Assembly (NCBI RefSeq): GCF_000224145.3
Contig: NC_020172.2
Coordinates: forward strand, 4,307,961-4,371,960
Reading direction: 5' to 3'
Source: Ciona intestinalis
Lineage: Eukaryota; Chordata; Ascidiacea; Phlebobranchia; Cionidae
Length of the DNA stretch: 64,000 nucleotides
The notes under the pieces are model-generated. The model had not been told where the DNA came from and did not search any database. It was given only the letters and a program-made list of their open reading frames with translations. A program made the position numbers and the translations under genes. Shown in pieces: positions 48,501 through 60,500 of this stretch (positions are counted from its first letter, which is position 1; each line of letters starts with the position of its first letter).

Positions 48501-51500
48501 AGTTAAACTTTTAAGAAAGTATGAGAAATTGAACGAAAAAGATATTTTGTAATGAAATAGGATAAGGATAAAATGTTATGTAGAAATCCTTAACCTTACA
48601 TTAAACAGATAAAAAAAACAAAAAAAACAAACTTTTATTTACTATATTTACTATTTTACATACTATGTACGAGTACGTTAACCTCTTGTGCAGGAAGAGG
48701 GAAGTTTAGTGATTCTCCAAGTTGCACGATCTGATGCTGGTGTGTTTGTGTGCACTGCGCGCAACCCGGGAGGTAGTGACCATGGCAACATTACACTCAC
48801 TGTTGGAAGCCTTCCACTGTTTGTTGAACCTCTACCTCACGATATTGGAGTTGACTTTGGTAAGTTGTTGAATATTCAGTGGTTATTTTGCCTGCCTCTA
48901 ACCAAAAGGTTACGGTTTAAGCCTTGTTGTTATGGGTGTTTATGTCTTTGGGCAAGACACTTTTCTGCAATTGCTCCAACCCAGTGGTCACTAATGGGTT
49001 ATCCAAATTGTCAGCCAAAAAAAGACCTACAAGGTCACATGTGTGGTAACTCATAAGCGGGCACAAAGTGTAAGAAACGAAACACCAATATTATAAAGAC
49101 TGTTGTTTTCCGGCCACACGAGGATAAAACAAGTTACATTTATTCATTTGTGTCTCTTTTTTATAAGACCCATTTCTCTTATTTTTTTCCATTTTTCTCA
49201 TTAACTTGTACGATTCATAAAATTCACTCATCTGTTCATTTCCCCCCAGGTTTTGATGCAAGCATACCATGCAATGCAATCGGTAATCCTGAGCCCACAG
49301 TTACATGGCATAAGGAGGATCCTGACTCAGATGAATATAATGTGATGGGTGAAGCTGATCTACTGCTAAGCAATATTCTATCTATATCATCAGTAGAATT
49401 AGATGATGGTGCTACATACATATGCACAGCTACTAACAGCTTTGGCAGATCAACTACAACTGCTCATGTGACCATTACTGGAACAGGTAGGCATATGTTG
49501 GAATTTACTATTTTTTAAGGGTGGCAGCCATTTTTCTAGTTTTTATGGGTGAGGTCCAACAGCGAGACATGCCAGGTGACTTTTTTTGGCAAATAAAATT
49601 GGGGGTTATTTGTTCTAGTTGATCGTTTTACTATATCAAAACTAAACAAAGTCCAAATGCTTCTAACTTAGAGGTAACAGGGCTCGAGGCTGGTCGCTGC
49701 TACCACTGTGGGCGTATGTGTCATTAAGCAAGAAACTTAACAGCAGTTGCTCCAACCACTAATAAGTGTCTAAATTGTCAGCAATACAGAAAATCACACC
49801 AACAAAGTTACATATGTGGTAACTCGTAAGCTGCACAAGGTGTATGAAACAAAACACCCGACTGTATTATAACAACTGTTTTTTCTGGTCTCATAGGGTA
49901 AAAGGTTACATTTAATATTCCCAGATTCCCTAACTATTTAAATGCCTAAATCCAAGTTCTTTCTTTCGTCTAGCCCAGTGTCCTGTTGTTAATGGCAAAA
50001 GTTAAAAACTTCAAAAAAGTAACACAGGCAAAGTTACATTTGTGGTAACAGCTGACACGACGTGTATGAAACAGAACACACGTGTTGTAATGACTCCCGT
50101 TTTCCAAGCCATGCAATGATAAAGCAAGTTACATTTATTCAAGTCCCAAATTCTTTCTTTCTTCCAGCCCACCCTGAAGTTGATGTAGGAGACCTAAGAC
50201 CTCATGTTATCGTCGGGGAAACTATTATCATCCCATGTCGTATAGTAGCGGGGAATCCACGTCCAATACAAAGATGGAAACGACGCAGAGTTGCTTTTAA
50301 CCCAACTGGACGTGTTTATGTAAGTTATTTTTAAGTGATATATTTTTAGTCGAAAGTTTTTACATTTTGGAAAACTTGTGAAGGATGATAACTCATAAGC
50401 TGACACAAGGTGTATGAAACAGAATACCTGTGTTATAACGACTGTCCTATTTTCATAAATAGTTCACATTCATTTATTCTTACATCTCCATACCCTCGCA
50501 GATAAATGAAGCAAGTAGTGTTGTTATCACACAAGCTGTAACATCGGATGCTGGAGCTTACTTCTGCCATGCAACTAATGTAATTGGGCATGAACAGGGG
50601 AGGGTGGACCTTGATGTGTGGGGTAAGTAAATCATAATTAATAAAAGCTAGAGTATTTAAAACATTAGAAAATATTTTAAACATTTAAAACATTAGCTAA
50701 AATGTAAAATATTGGCTTACAAGCCTGTAAAACCTTAGTTAAAGTGTAAAACTTTTAATAATAAACTTGTAAAACATTGGCAAATATATGTAAAAATGGC
50801 AAAAATAAATACTATTTTCAAAACTATCTGTTTTTTCAGAATACTTAATTCAAAACTATCTGTTTTTTCAGAATCTTTTTTCAAAACTATCTGTTTTTCA
50901 GAACACTTATTTCAAAACTCTTTGTTTTTCAGTCCCACCCACTATAACGAGCACGGACACTTTATTCACCACCATCGAACACATTCCTGTGTCAATGCAG
51001 TGTGTGGCTACCGGGAATCCAGAACCCGTAGTTGTATGGAGGAAGGATGGGGATCCAAGACCCCTAAACAAACTCAGTGGTTACGAGGTGACATTATGTT
51101 GTGCTAAAATATTTTTTTAGGTAAAATTTAGGGCCAGAGTAAGTTTACTTGTCTAATTTTTTTTTGCTAAACTGATAAATAGTTTGGCACTGTTGCAAAG
51201 TAGTTAGAGCTGTAGCACAATGATTAGCCCTACTGCCTTTAACCCAGAGGTAATAAGTTCAAGGCTCGTAGCTGATACCATTGTGGGCGTATGTGTTGTT
51301 AAGCAAAACAATTACGGGCAATTGCTCCAACCCAGTGGTCCTTTATGGCTGGTCTAAATTGTCAGTCATACTCATACATACATTTAAAAAGGGAAAATAT
51401 AAACACATGCGGCCAAAACGATAGCAACGGCGAACCTGTAACCTCTGGGTTAGAGGCAGTAGGGCTAATCATTGTGCTACAATGCCACCTGTTATATTGT

Positions 51501-54500
51501 TCTTTGTTTCTTTTACACTTATTGCCCCTATAAAATAAGGATTTTGTACCTTTTACTTTTTTGTTACTATAAAAAACAGGTTTTTGTACCTTATACTTTA
51601 ATTGCACCATAAAACAGGTAAGTGGAGACGGTACCCTCACTATTCTTAATCCTGATCATGAAAATGAAGGAAGTTATTCCTGTCAATCAACCAATGCAGC
51701 TGGTGTTGATTCATTTGACGTTCATCTTGAAATTTATTGTAAGATCTCATTTTGACTTTTTTTTTCTTATTTTGTAGATTTTTTCATTTTTTTATAAATG
51801 TTTAGTAATTTTGGTTTGTTTTTTATTTATTTGGTAGATTTTATTATGTTTCTTTTTTTAATAGATTTTGTGATGTTTGGTTTTAATCTATATACTTGTC
51901 ATAACAAAACAAAATACCTTCATCCTAATTTGGCTCATTACCCCAACACCCTAGCAAATATCTACTAGTACCAATTGTTAAATCTACAATCAAATATCAA
52001 ACGATTTTATATTTATTTAAAATTAAACAGATAAAATTTACCTTTAGTATGATCAGTTTATCTCATTATTTAAATTTAGAATTATTTTAAATTTTCTAAA
52101 TAATTTTTTTTAGTAAAACTTTTTTGAATTTTTTGCAGTGAGACCCCAAGTTGACAGTTCTGTTGATGATTACATCGTCACAATTGGTCACTCGGTGACA
52201 CTACAGTGCGACGTATCAGATAGTGACCCCCCGCCCACATTCACATGGAGAAAAGGTGAGGAGAGCATCACTGGAGATGAGGATGGCATCAGTATCACTG
52301 CTGATGGGAATCTTACTTTGTCTTCGGCAACTTTGGATGATGCAGGTTTGTGTTTGTTATTTGCTGGCTGCTGGGTCTGTGTATAGTGTTCTATGTTCTG
52401 TTTAGGCTAATGAGCCAGTCCTGGCCTAAAAATGAATAATGCGTAATGGGTCGATTGTAACTTAAAAGTGGGTCAATCCTATCAATCCTGGTCTAAGACC
52501 CACAAATCCTAAGACCCGTGGCCTGCCCTGCTGCGGGACCTCACCCACATGAATTTCCCAAGTAGTCAGCCATACAGAAAAAATGAACATATCTAAAATC
52601 ATTTTTAAACAATAATTAGTTTATGTTATATCATTTCTGTCTAAGGAATATTGTTGAAATAATAGCTCCTCCAATACAAACCATCTGTAGTTATAATGCA
52701 ATATGTTTGCATTGATTGGCATGAGTTGTATGAACACACATGTTATAACAAATGTCATTTGCGGCCACGCGTGGATAAGTAAGTTACATTCATTTATCAT
52801 TATTATTATTTTAGAATATATCACTTTACAGGCAGTTATACATGTGTTGCAACCAACATTGCTGGATCTGCTGAGAAGAACGTAAGATTGACGGTTCAAG
52901 TCCCACCATCGATACGAAGAGGGCCAACCCTGGTTAAGGTAAAGCTGCAGTTATATGGGTACAGCTTAACATTTATTTGCTGCATCAAATAAAAAACCAA
53001 AACTTTTATAAAAAAATGGTGAAAAATATTAATTAGTTATAGAAAAAATAAATGAAAAACAAAAAGTTTGTAGAAAATGTGTGAATTATTAAATAGAAAG
53101 CTAAATATATAAAAAAATTAAATAAAAAAATATGAATATAATTTAAAAAAACAGGAAAATATTAAATGTTGTAAATGTCAATAATATCCTTCTATCTAAA
53201 ATCCTTGTTTTATCTGTTAGGTTTTAAAATCGGAGACAGCTTCACTTCAGTGTCAAGCTACTGGACTTCCCACCCCTACCATTACATGGAGCAGAGGAAA
53301 TGTTCTTATTGACGAAAATTTTAACGAACGTTTCACATCACTGAATGGAGGTAATGGAAGCTAAAATAACTTTTTGCAAGAAATAAATAGAAATTATTAT
53401 TTTTTTAAAGAAACGTTTAGAAATCGTCAAAAATAAAAAATCATTAGGAAATGTTTACTTGTCTTACCTTATTAAACCTTTTTGGGAATTGTTTTTTTTC
53501 AGCACTTTTTTACATTTTTTTGTTCAAAATTTGATTGACAGCTGGAACAAGCGAGCTTCGCATTCGAAACACACAACTAAGCGATGATGATCTCTATGTT
53601 TGTAACGCTGTCAACCCCGCTGGCCGTGACTCGTCATCCGTGACGCTTGACGTCCAATCACGACCCAGTCTTGACCTCCTAGATATTTGCGTCCCATCAG
53701 TGACCAACAACAACTGTACACTCACCCCTGTAGAACTTGGTAGGTTGACTTTACCATGCAATGCTAGTGGTGATCCAAGACCAACTATAAGGTGAGATTT
53801 GAGTTTTTTGTACAGTTTAAAAGCGGGCATGGTGTATGAAACTGAACACCCGTGTTAATAAAAAATACTCCTCCCCCAAAAAAAATCACCGACGAAGTTA
53901 CATACTTGGTAACACGAAAGCAGCACGAGGTGTATGAAACAGAACACCTGTGTTATAACGACTGTCATTTACCGGCCACGCGAAGATAAATACCATGCAA
54001 ATCATATACATGTAAACCAAATACTATTAAATCATAGCGGGCACAAGGTGCATGAAAGAGAACACACATGTTAGGAAAACTATACATTATGCCAAATATA
54101 TATGTAAATACTGTCCAAACTATATATGTAAATATTATCTACAGATGGTACCACGATGGTGAAGAATTAAATGGTAGAGATCCTAATGTAGATATAGATG
54201 CTGAAGGAACATTGACATTATATGTGGTGACTGCTGATCATAATGGACAGTATGTTTGTGAGGCTGAGAATGAAAGAGGAATTATTCGGAAAGTGACAGA
54301 TGTTTTGGTACTTGGTGAGTCGTTTGTTTTCGTAAAGAAAATACTAACATTGATTGATTCTTTCAATATGTGTTTATAGGTTGGTGCTGTTTGCAAGTAA
54401 GTTGCAACACATAGTTAAGGTCAAGGGTATTTATGGTGCCAGCCACACTTTTTAGTTAACACTCTTTGAGTCTCTTTCCCACACTTTTTTTTCCATAGCA

Positions 54501-57500
54501 TGTTTTAACGACTGTTGTTTTATGTTAAATCTTCATTCTTTAAATAACATGATCTTCGCTACAGTTCTCAAAAAATAAAAATTATGATATTATTATTCAA
54601 TATGAGTGCGGTCCTTTAGCAAGGCATGCCTGAGAGATTTAGGGCACAGTAAACTCAACACCTAATTTTAAGTGTTACTCATATGAATTTTTACCTCCTA
54701 ATATTACACAACATAAGATTGATTGATCCCTTCGGAAACTTTTTAAAACAACATTTTTTATTGTAAAACGGACCCCCCCCTTTTTATCAGATCATGACCA
54801 TACTTGTTGATTTTTCACAGAGCATCCGGACATCAAGGGAGGAGGAAACGTAGAGCGGATCACTGTGTTGGAGGGGGAGGATGTTGATCTTACCTGTGAA
54901 GCAGATGCTGTTCCTCCTCCTACCATCACTTGGTATGGAGGAGAGGATCAAACTCAGGTGAGAAAGATAGATTTTCCAATGATGTTGAATGGATTCTCAT
55001 TTTTTTCTTGCGACCATATTTTTCCTAAATTTTTTACATAATTATCAAACCAGGTAAAATTGCTAGGTTTTTATCAGAATTTAAATAAAATTTGTCGGAT
55101 TTTTATCGATTATACCAGGCTTTCCCTGACTTGTTCGTGGCCCCTTTTAATTTTCCGCGACCTTTCATGGTTGATAGTATAAAATATGTAGTATTTTGTG
55201 TAAAATTGGTATACTCTTGGCGACCCCTAAACTGTGTTACACTACCCCCAGTTTTTGAAGCCATGTTTTAAACAAGTAAGGTCCTTTGGCGTTTTTTTTA
55301 CATGGTAGAGGTTCTAGAATTTAGGCCAGAATTGGAACATTCTCATTACCCTTAAAGTATTGATCCTATATCATATTGCAATTTTTTTGCAATTTTTTGT
55401 TTCTGGAAAAATTATGTATTTGTTACAGTTAGCAAACATTATGCTTTTTTATGGTTATATCTGATCACAATTTTTCAACAGACGGTGTTAGAAGAACGTG
55501 AACACATTGAGTTTATAGAGAATGGTCAAACTTTCCGTATAACAAGTGCTAGAGTATCAGACACTGGATTATATAAGTGTACAGCTGTTAATAAAGTGGG
55601 GGAAACACATAAGGTAAGAAAGTTATATTTCAACAATCTTTTAGCAGCCTATCTGGCATAAAAAAACATAGTGCATTTTAAATGTCTCGGCTGGCAGTTA
55701 TTCCTAATGTAGTCTTGCCTAATGACAAACGAAACATTGGAAATACTAATACACTGCATTTTCCTACCAGATAAGCCGTTGAAAGGCTATTAACTTTATG
55801 TCTGGTAGCAGAAGTAACAGAATGTTTATATTTTAGAGGAACAGCAGTTTTAAAATTACTAAATTTCATGTGTTGAGGGAATTGTTATCCCTAACTTATT
55901 TTAATGTTTACTTTATTTTTCCAGTTTATAAGATTGGACGTATATGTCCCACCAACCATAAGAGATAATGAAGTTGTTTCCGTTCAAACTGTTGTTGTTG
56001 ATGAATCCATTGATTTACATTGTTATGTTGATGGTATTCCTTTTCCTGCAATAAGGTGGTACACAGGTCAGCGGTGAATGGTCATTTATTCAATCTTTCG
56101 ATTACTTATTCTTTTTTTTATTTGAATGAATGTAACTTACTTTATCCTTGCGTGACTGGAAAACCAAAGTGGTTATTACGCAGGTTTTCTGTTTCATACA
56201 CCTTGTGGCAGCTTATAAGTTAACACAAGTGTAACTTGTTGGGAATTGTTTTATCTGTTTTTACCAACTGTTGTTTTGCTGTTGATTTCCTTCTTATCGT
56301 TTTTTAAATAACATGATCTTCACTTTCGCTTTCATAGAGATAAAAAAAATTATTAAAATATTATTGTATAATCACCGATGTAAATGAAGTCATACCAGTA
56401 AGTTCAGTAGTTGCCCTGCTATGAGAGGATAAACAAGTTACATTTATTCAATTTTACATAGCAGTTTTCGCTCATAAATTTTGTACAACCACAGGTGTAA
56501 ATGAGGTCATACCAGATGATGAAAGAGTTCAATTTATCGATCGCGACCAAACCCTTCGTATAAACTCAGCATTGGTATCTGACACTGGTTCATACAAATG
56601 CATTGCAACTAATGTGGCTGGAGAAAGCTCTAAAGATTTTGACCTAAATGTCCACGGTAAGTGTATATATAATAATGTTCCACTTTTGCATACAGGTTAC
56701 TTTGTATTTTTTTATTTATTAAATCTGAACAAGTATTTATTAAATCTAAAGTATTTATTAAGTTTTATGTTACAAAATATGTTAAACTTTTCCTTCTAAA
56801 TTTTTTTTTTGTAATTAAGACTGTTGTAACTAAATTGCCAAATAACCTAAAAACCATGAAGTGTAAACACATTCCATATTTCTACAGTACCACCATTTAT
56901 AAAGGGAAATGATGAAAATCATGTCGTTACATTGGATACAACACTGGTTCTTCGATGTTTGTAAGTTAAAACATTTGAATATCGTTTAAACATGTTATAT
57001 CCTATTGTAATTATGTTATGTCAGTTGACTTATGATTCCAACCACAATATTTGCCCAATGGCCTTAATAAAGCCAATAAAAAACTTTTTATTTTCCCAAA
57101 ACTCAATTTCTTTAATAAAAGATTGTTTTTTCAAAATTGAGAAATTTTATTTGGCTATTTTTTTAAAACTAAACAAATTTTCAATTTTTTTAAAAACTAA
57201 TGGATCTTTTTTATTCTAAATAATTTTTCTATATAGAACGAATGGGATTCCGAAGCCTGCCATCGTGTGGACACTTGACGATGACCCGATCACATCCCGA
57301 GCAGGGATGAGGATCGTGCAGGATAACCAGGTGATTGAGTTCTCCAACATCCAGATTGACGACGTAGGTGATTATCAATGCACGGCAACAAATGAAGCAG
57401 GAACAGCCACCAAGAATCACAACGTCATTGTGCAAGGTAGTTTCGTTTTTTGAAATATCATTTTGTTTACAATTTGTTTTAAGAATTTTTTTTTAGTTTT

Positions 57501-60500
57501 AACAACATTTTGTGAAAATAAAATTAAAAAAAAAATTTTTTTGGATTAAAAAATGTAAATTTTATTTTTTCGGGCAGTAATTTCAAGTTTTAAAAACATT
57601 TTGTAGAAATAGATTAAAAAAAAATAAATTTTTGCTCCTTTTCCGATTTAAAAAAATATTTTTACAGTTATTTTTTTCTGATAGTTCCTCCAAGTATATC
57701 TGGCGAGGAATCGAACAACGTCACCGTGACACTAGGTGGAGCTGTAACAATCACTTGTGATGCGTCAGGGGATCCCCCTCCAACCATTGTTTGGTTAAAA
57801 AATGGAACTCCGTTATTTGGATCAGATGAAAGTATTACCATCAGTGAGGATGGGACAAGCTTATCTATGTCTGGTAAGTTTTAAATATCCCATGTTTGGT
57901 ATCAAATACAGGAGTATTATGCACTTACTTTTTGATAGGCACTTTTGTATAATACACAAGTTATTATGCTGTAGTTTCTAGGGGTCACTGCTACCATTGT
58001 GGGCGCATGTCCTTGGGCAAGACACTTAAATTTCTTCAACTCATTGGTCACTAGAAATGTGGCCAAATTATCAGCCATACAAAATAATTACTGACAAAGT
58101 TACATGTGTTGTAACTCATAAAGTAGCACTAGGTGTATGAAACAGAACACGGTGTTATAGAAACTGTTGGTTTTTAGCCACACAAGAATAAAGCAAGTCC
58201 CATTTATTAGTTTATTTAAATATTCTAAGTTGATTCATTGTTTCAACCCACAAAGTTACCCTGTGAGGATAAAGTTTTATTCATTGAAATATTATTATTT
58301 TACCTAACAGAGGCCGTTGAGTCTGACCGAGGTCAATATTCTTGCGTGGCTTCCAACGATGTAGGGGTTGTAACTCATAACTACAACCTTGACGTTCTCG
58401 TGCCACCTGTCATCAGCAAACCTAACGAACGAGTGTCATCTGTTGTGCATCAGACCAAAACCTTGCATTGTGATGTTTATGGACATCCATTCCCAACTAT
58501 AAGGTGTGTGGTATACTTATTATTTAGTAGAGTGGGGGAAGATGGGACACCTTTTCATTCTATTTCCCGGCCCATTTGATGGTAAACAAAGAAAGTATAA
58601 AAATATATGGGGTTATTTGAAACTGGGTTTATAGATTAGAAAGTGCTGTGTAAAATGTGATTAAGACGTTCTAGGTTCAAAAGCTTTGCTAAGTGAACAG
58701 ATGTGTCTTTAAACATAACACTCAGTTAACATTAACAACTAAAAAAAGAAAAAAATTAAAACAAATTCATAATTTAGAATAAAACAAACATTTTTTTAAA
58801 CATTTTAACTTTTTGTGGTCACAGATTTGTGTTAGCAAACTATACTGCATTATCTTGGTGACCAAGAAATCTCTCTATGAACAGATTTATTTAACAACTA
58901 AGATTAACCTAATAGTCACTCATGCAAGAAAATTTAGTTGAAAATATGCAGACATGAGACACTTGTTTTATAGCTCCTAGCGCTCAACCCTGCAAGGATT
59001 TAATATTATTATTTATTTAATGAGCAACTAATCCAATAAATTTTCAGGTGGTTTGTTTACGGCCAGCCAGTGTTGGAAAGTGATCGGATTTCCATTGAAA
59101 ATCGTGGTCAGAATTTGGAGATTTCTGACGTTCAAGTGTCTGACGCTACCAGATATACATGCGTGGCAAGCAATATTGTGGGGAGGGCAAATAAACTTGT
59201 TACGCTTAATGTACATGGTAAGTAGAAGGCTTTTATATTTCTTGGGCAAGATACTTAAGAGCATTTGCTCCAACCCAGTGGTCACTAATGGGTTGTTTAA
59301 ATTGTCAACCACACATAAAAAAAAAAAGAAAACAAAAAATATTATCCATAAAGGCTGGCAGAAGGTGTATGAAACAGAACACCCGTGTTATAATGATGTC
59401 AAAAATAAATACACCCAAAAAAACTTTACTTTTAAATTTTCTATAAAAAAATATCAATATAAAATTTCGTTTCAACAATTTTTCTTTTGTTGTCTAAAGT
59501 TATATTTTCATTTTAAGGATTATCCAAAATTATATTTTTCATAAACATAATCTTTTTTTAACCCAATAAATTTTTTTCAGTACCTGCTACTATCATTGAG
59601 CCAGTAGAAAACATGGTAGAACACACTGTAGTCGAGGGCCAACGTGCTGAACTAACTTGTGTAGCAACTGGTATACCACTTCCAAGAGTCACTTGGCTAA
59701 AAGATGGAATTTCTTTGAACAAAGCTAAATATTTAAAGGTATTATATTTTGAGAAATTATTGGATTATCATTAGTTGGTGGTCAGGAAAATTTGATTTTT
59801 CGATTCTAATGTGTGATAAAAATCATTTTCTCTTTATAGTAGGATGGGGTAAGATGGGACATGTTTAATTCTCTTATCGTCCCATTTTCGGTGCTAACAT
59901 TGCCCCATCAAGATATAACTCACACAATGGTAGCAGCAACGAGCCCAAACCCAAAACCTCTGGGTTACAGGCATGCCTGCCACAACAATTGTTGTACCAC
60001 TGTTTGTGTAGATTAAATTTAAATTTTCTCTATAAATGACTGTTAGAGTCTTGTTATAGAAACAGCTAGTCAGTCGACATGTCGTAATACATTTACTGTG
60101 TTTTAATACGCTAGAATATGTTACTTAACTTACACTATATAAATAACAGGTAAAAGATCGGGGCAAAGTTCTCATAATATCAAAAGCTGATGTAAACCAC
60201 CACGAGGGAAGATATGAATGTGTTGCAAATAATGGTGTGGGAGATGATAGCAGGCAAATGACTCTCGTTGTTCATGGTATGCAATTTTTATTTATTTACT
60301 TGAAAATGTTTTTTTTTGTTTTTTTTTTTATTTAATTGGTAATTTCAGTTGGTATTAAATGTTCTGCACAAAGTTTTTTCTTTTTTTTTTCTTTTTGTTG
60401 CAATATGGATTTTTTAAACATAATCTATGAAATTAAAGTGGTATCTTACATATGAGCTGGCATTGTTCTGTTAAAATTTTGCTGTTTTTTCATCATTCAC

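Larger units (their letters stand above)
45060..49486 (+). other. HMCN1: Hemicentin Ig domains 1-5
   Basis: Exons 45060-45216, 45482-45603, 46376-46517, 46820-46947, 47384-47534, 47822-47946, 48204-48358, 48694-48859, 49250-49486. Each I-set domain shows the first Cys, the core Trp and YxCxAxN: IPCNITS...VQWSR...YRCYANN (Ig1), LTCHIQS...YQCTAVN (Ig2), IRCKANG...YTCQATN (Ig3), LRCVTSG...FVCTARN (Ig4), IPCNAIG...YICTATN (Ig5). Most domains are split once between the core Trp and the second Cys. Confidence 0.92.
50168..54314 (+). other. HMCN1: Hemicentin Ig domains 6-10
   Basis: Exons 50168-50319, 50502-50622, 50933-51087, 51618-51738, 52139-52345, 52832-52938, 53221-53350, 53542-53791, 54145-54314. 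Ig6 has a strongly basic strand ([10 protein letters not shown]). Ig10 carries an extra Cys pair before its canonical first Cys ([19 protein letters not shown]). Exons 52832-52938 and 53542-53791 each span a domain boundary, unlike the usual phase-1 boundary introns. Confidence 0.92.
54821..59217 (+). other. HMCN1: Hemicentin Ig domains 11-15
   Basis: Exons 54821-54957, 55482-55613, 55925-56066, 56495-56656, 56888-56960, 57237-57436, 57685-57873, 58311-58503, 59048-59217. Diagnostic segments are [15 protein letters not shown] (Ig11), [15 protein letters not shown] (Ig12), [12 protein letters not shown] (Ig13), [15 protein letters not shown] (Ig14) and [15 protein letters not shown] (Ig15). 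Ig13 is split just after its first Cys, making a 73-bp micro-exon (56888-56960). Confidence 0.92.

Noticed and set aside
50816..50932. Regularly spaced short repeats resembling a CRISPR array
   Set aside because: A eukaryotic intron minisatellite: units abut with no unique spacers and each contains a splice acceptor.
59053..59544. 163-codon plus-strand open frame
   Set aside because: Out-of-frame reading of hemicentin exon 36 that runs on into a SINE and A/T-rich intron.
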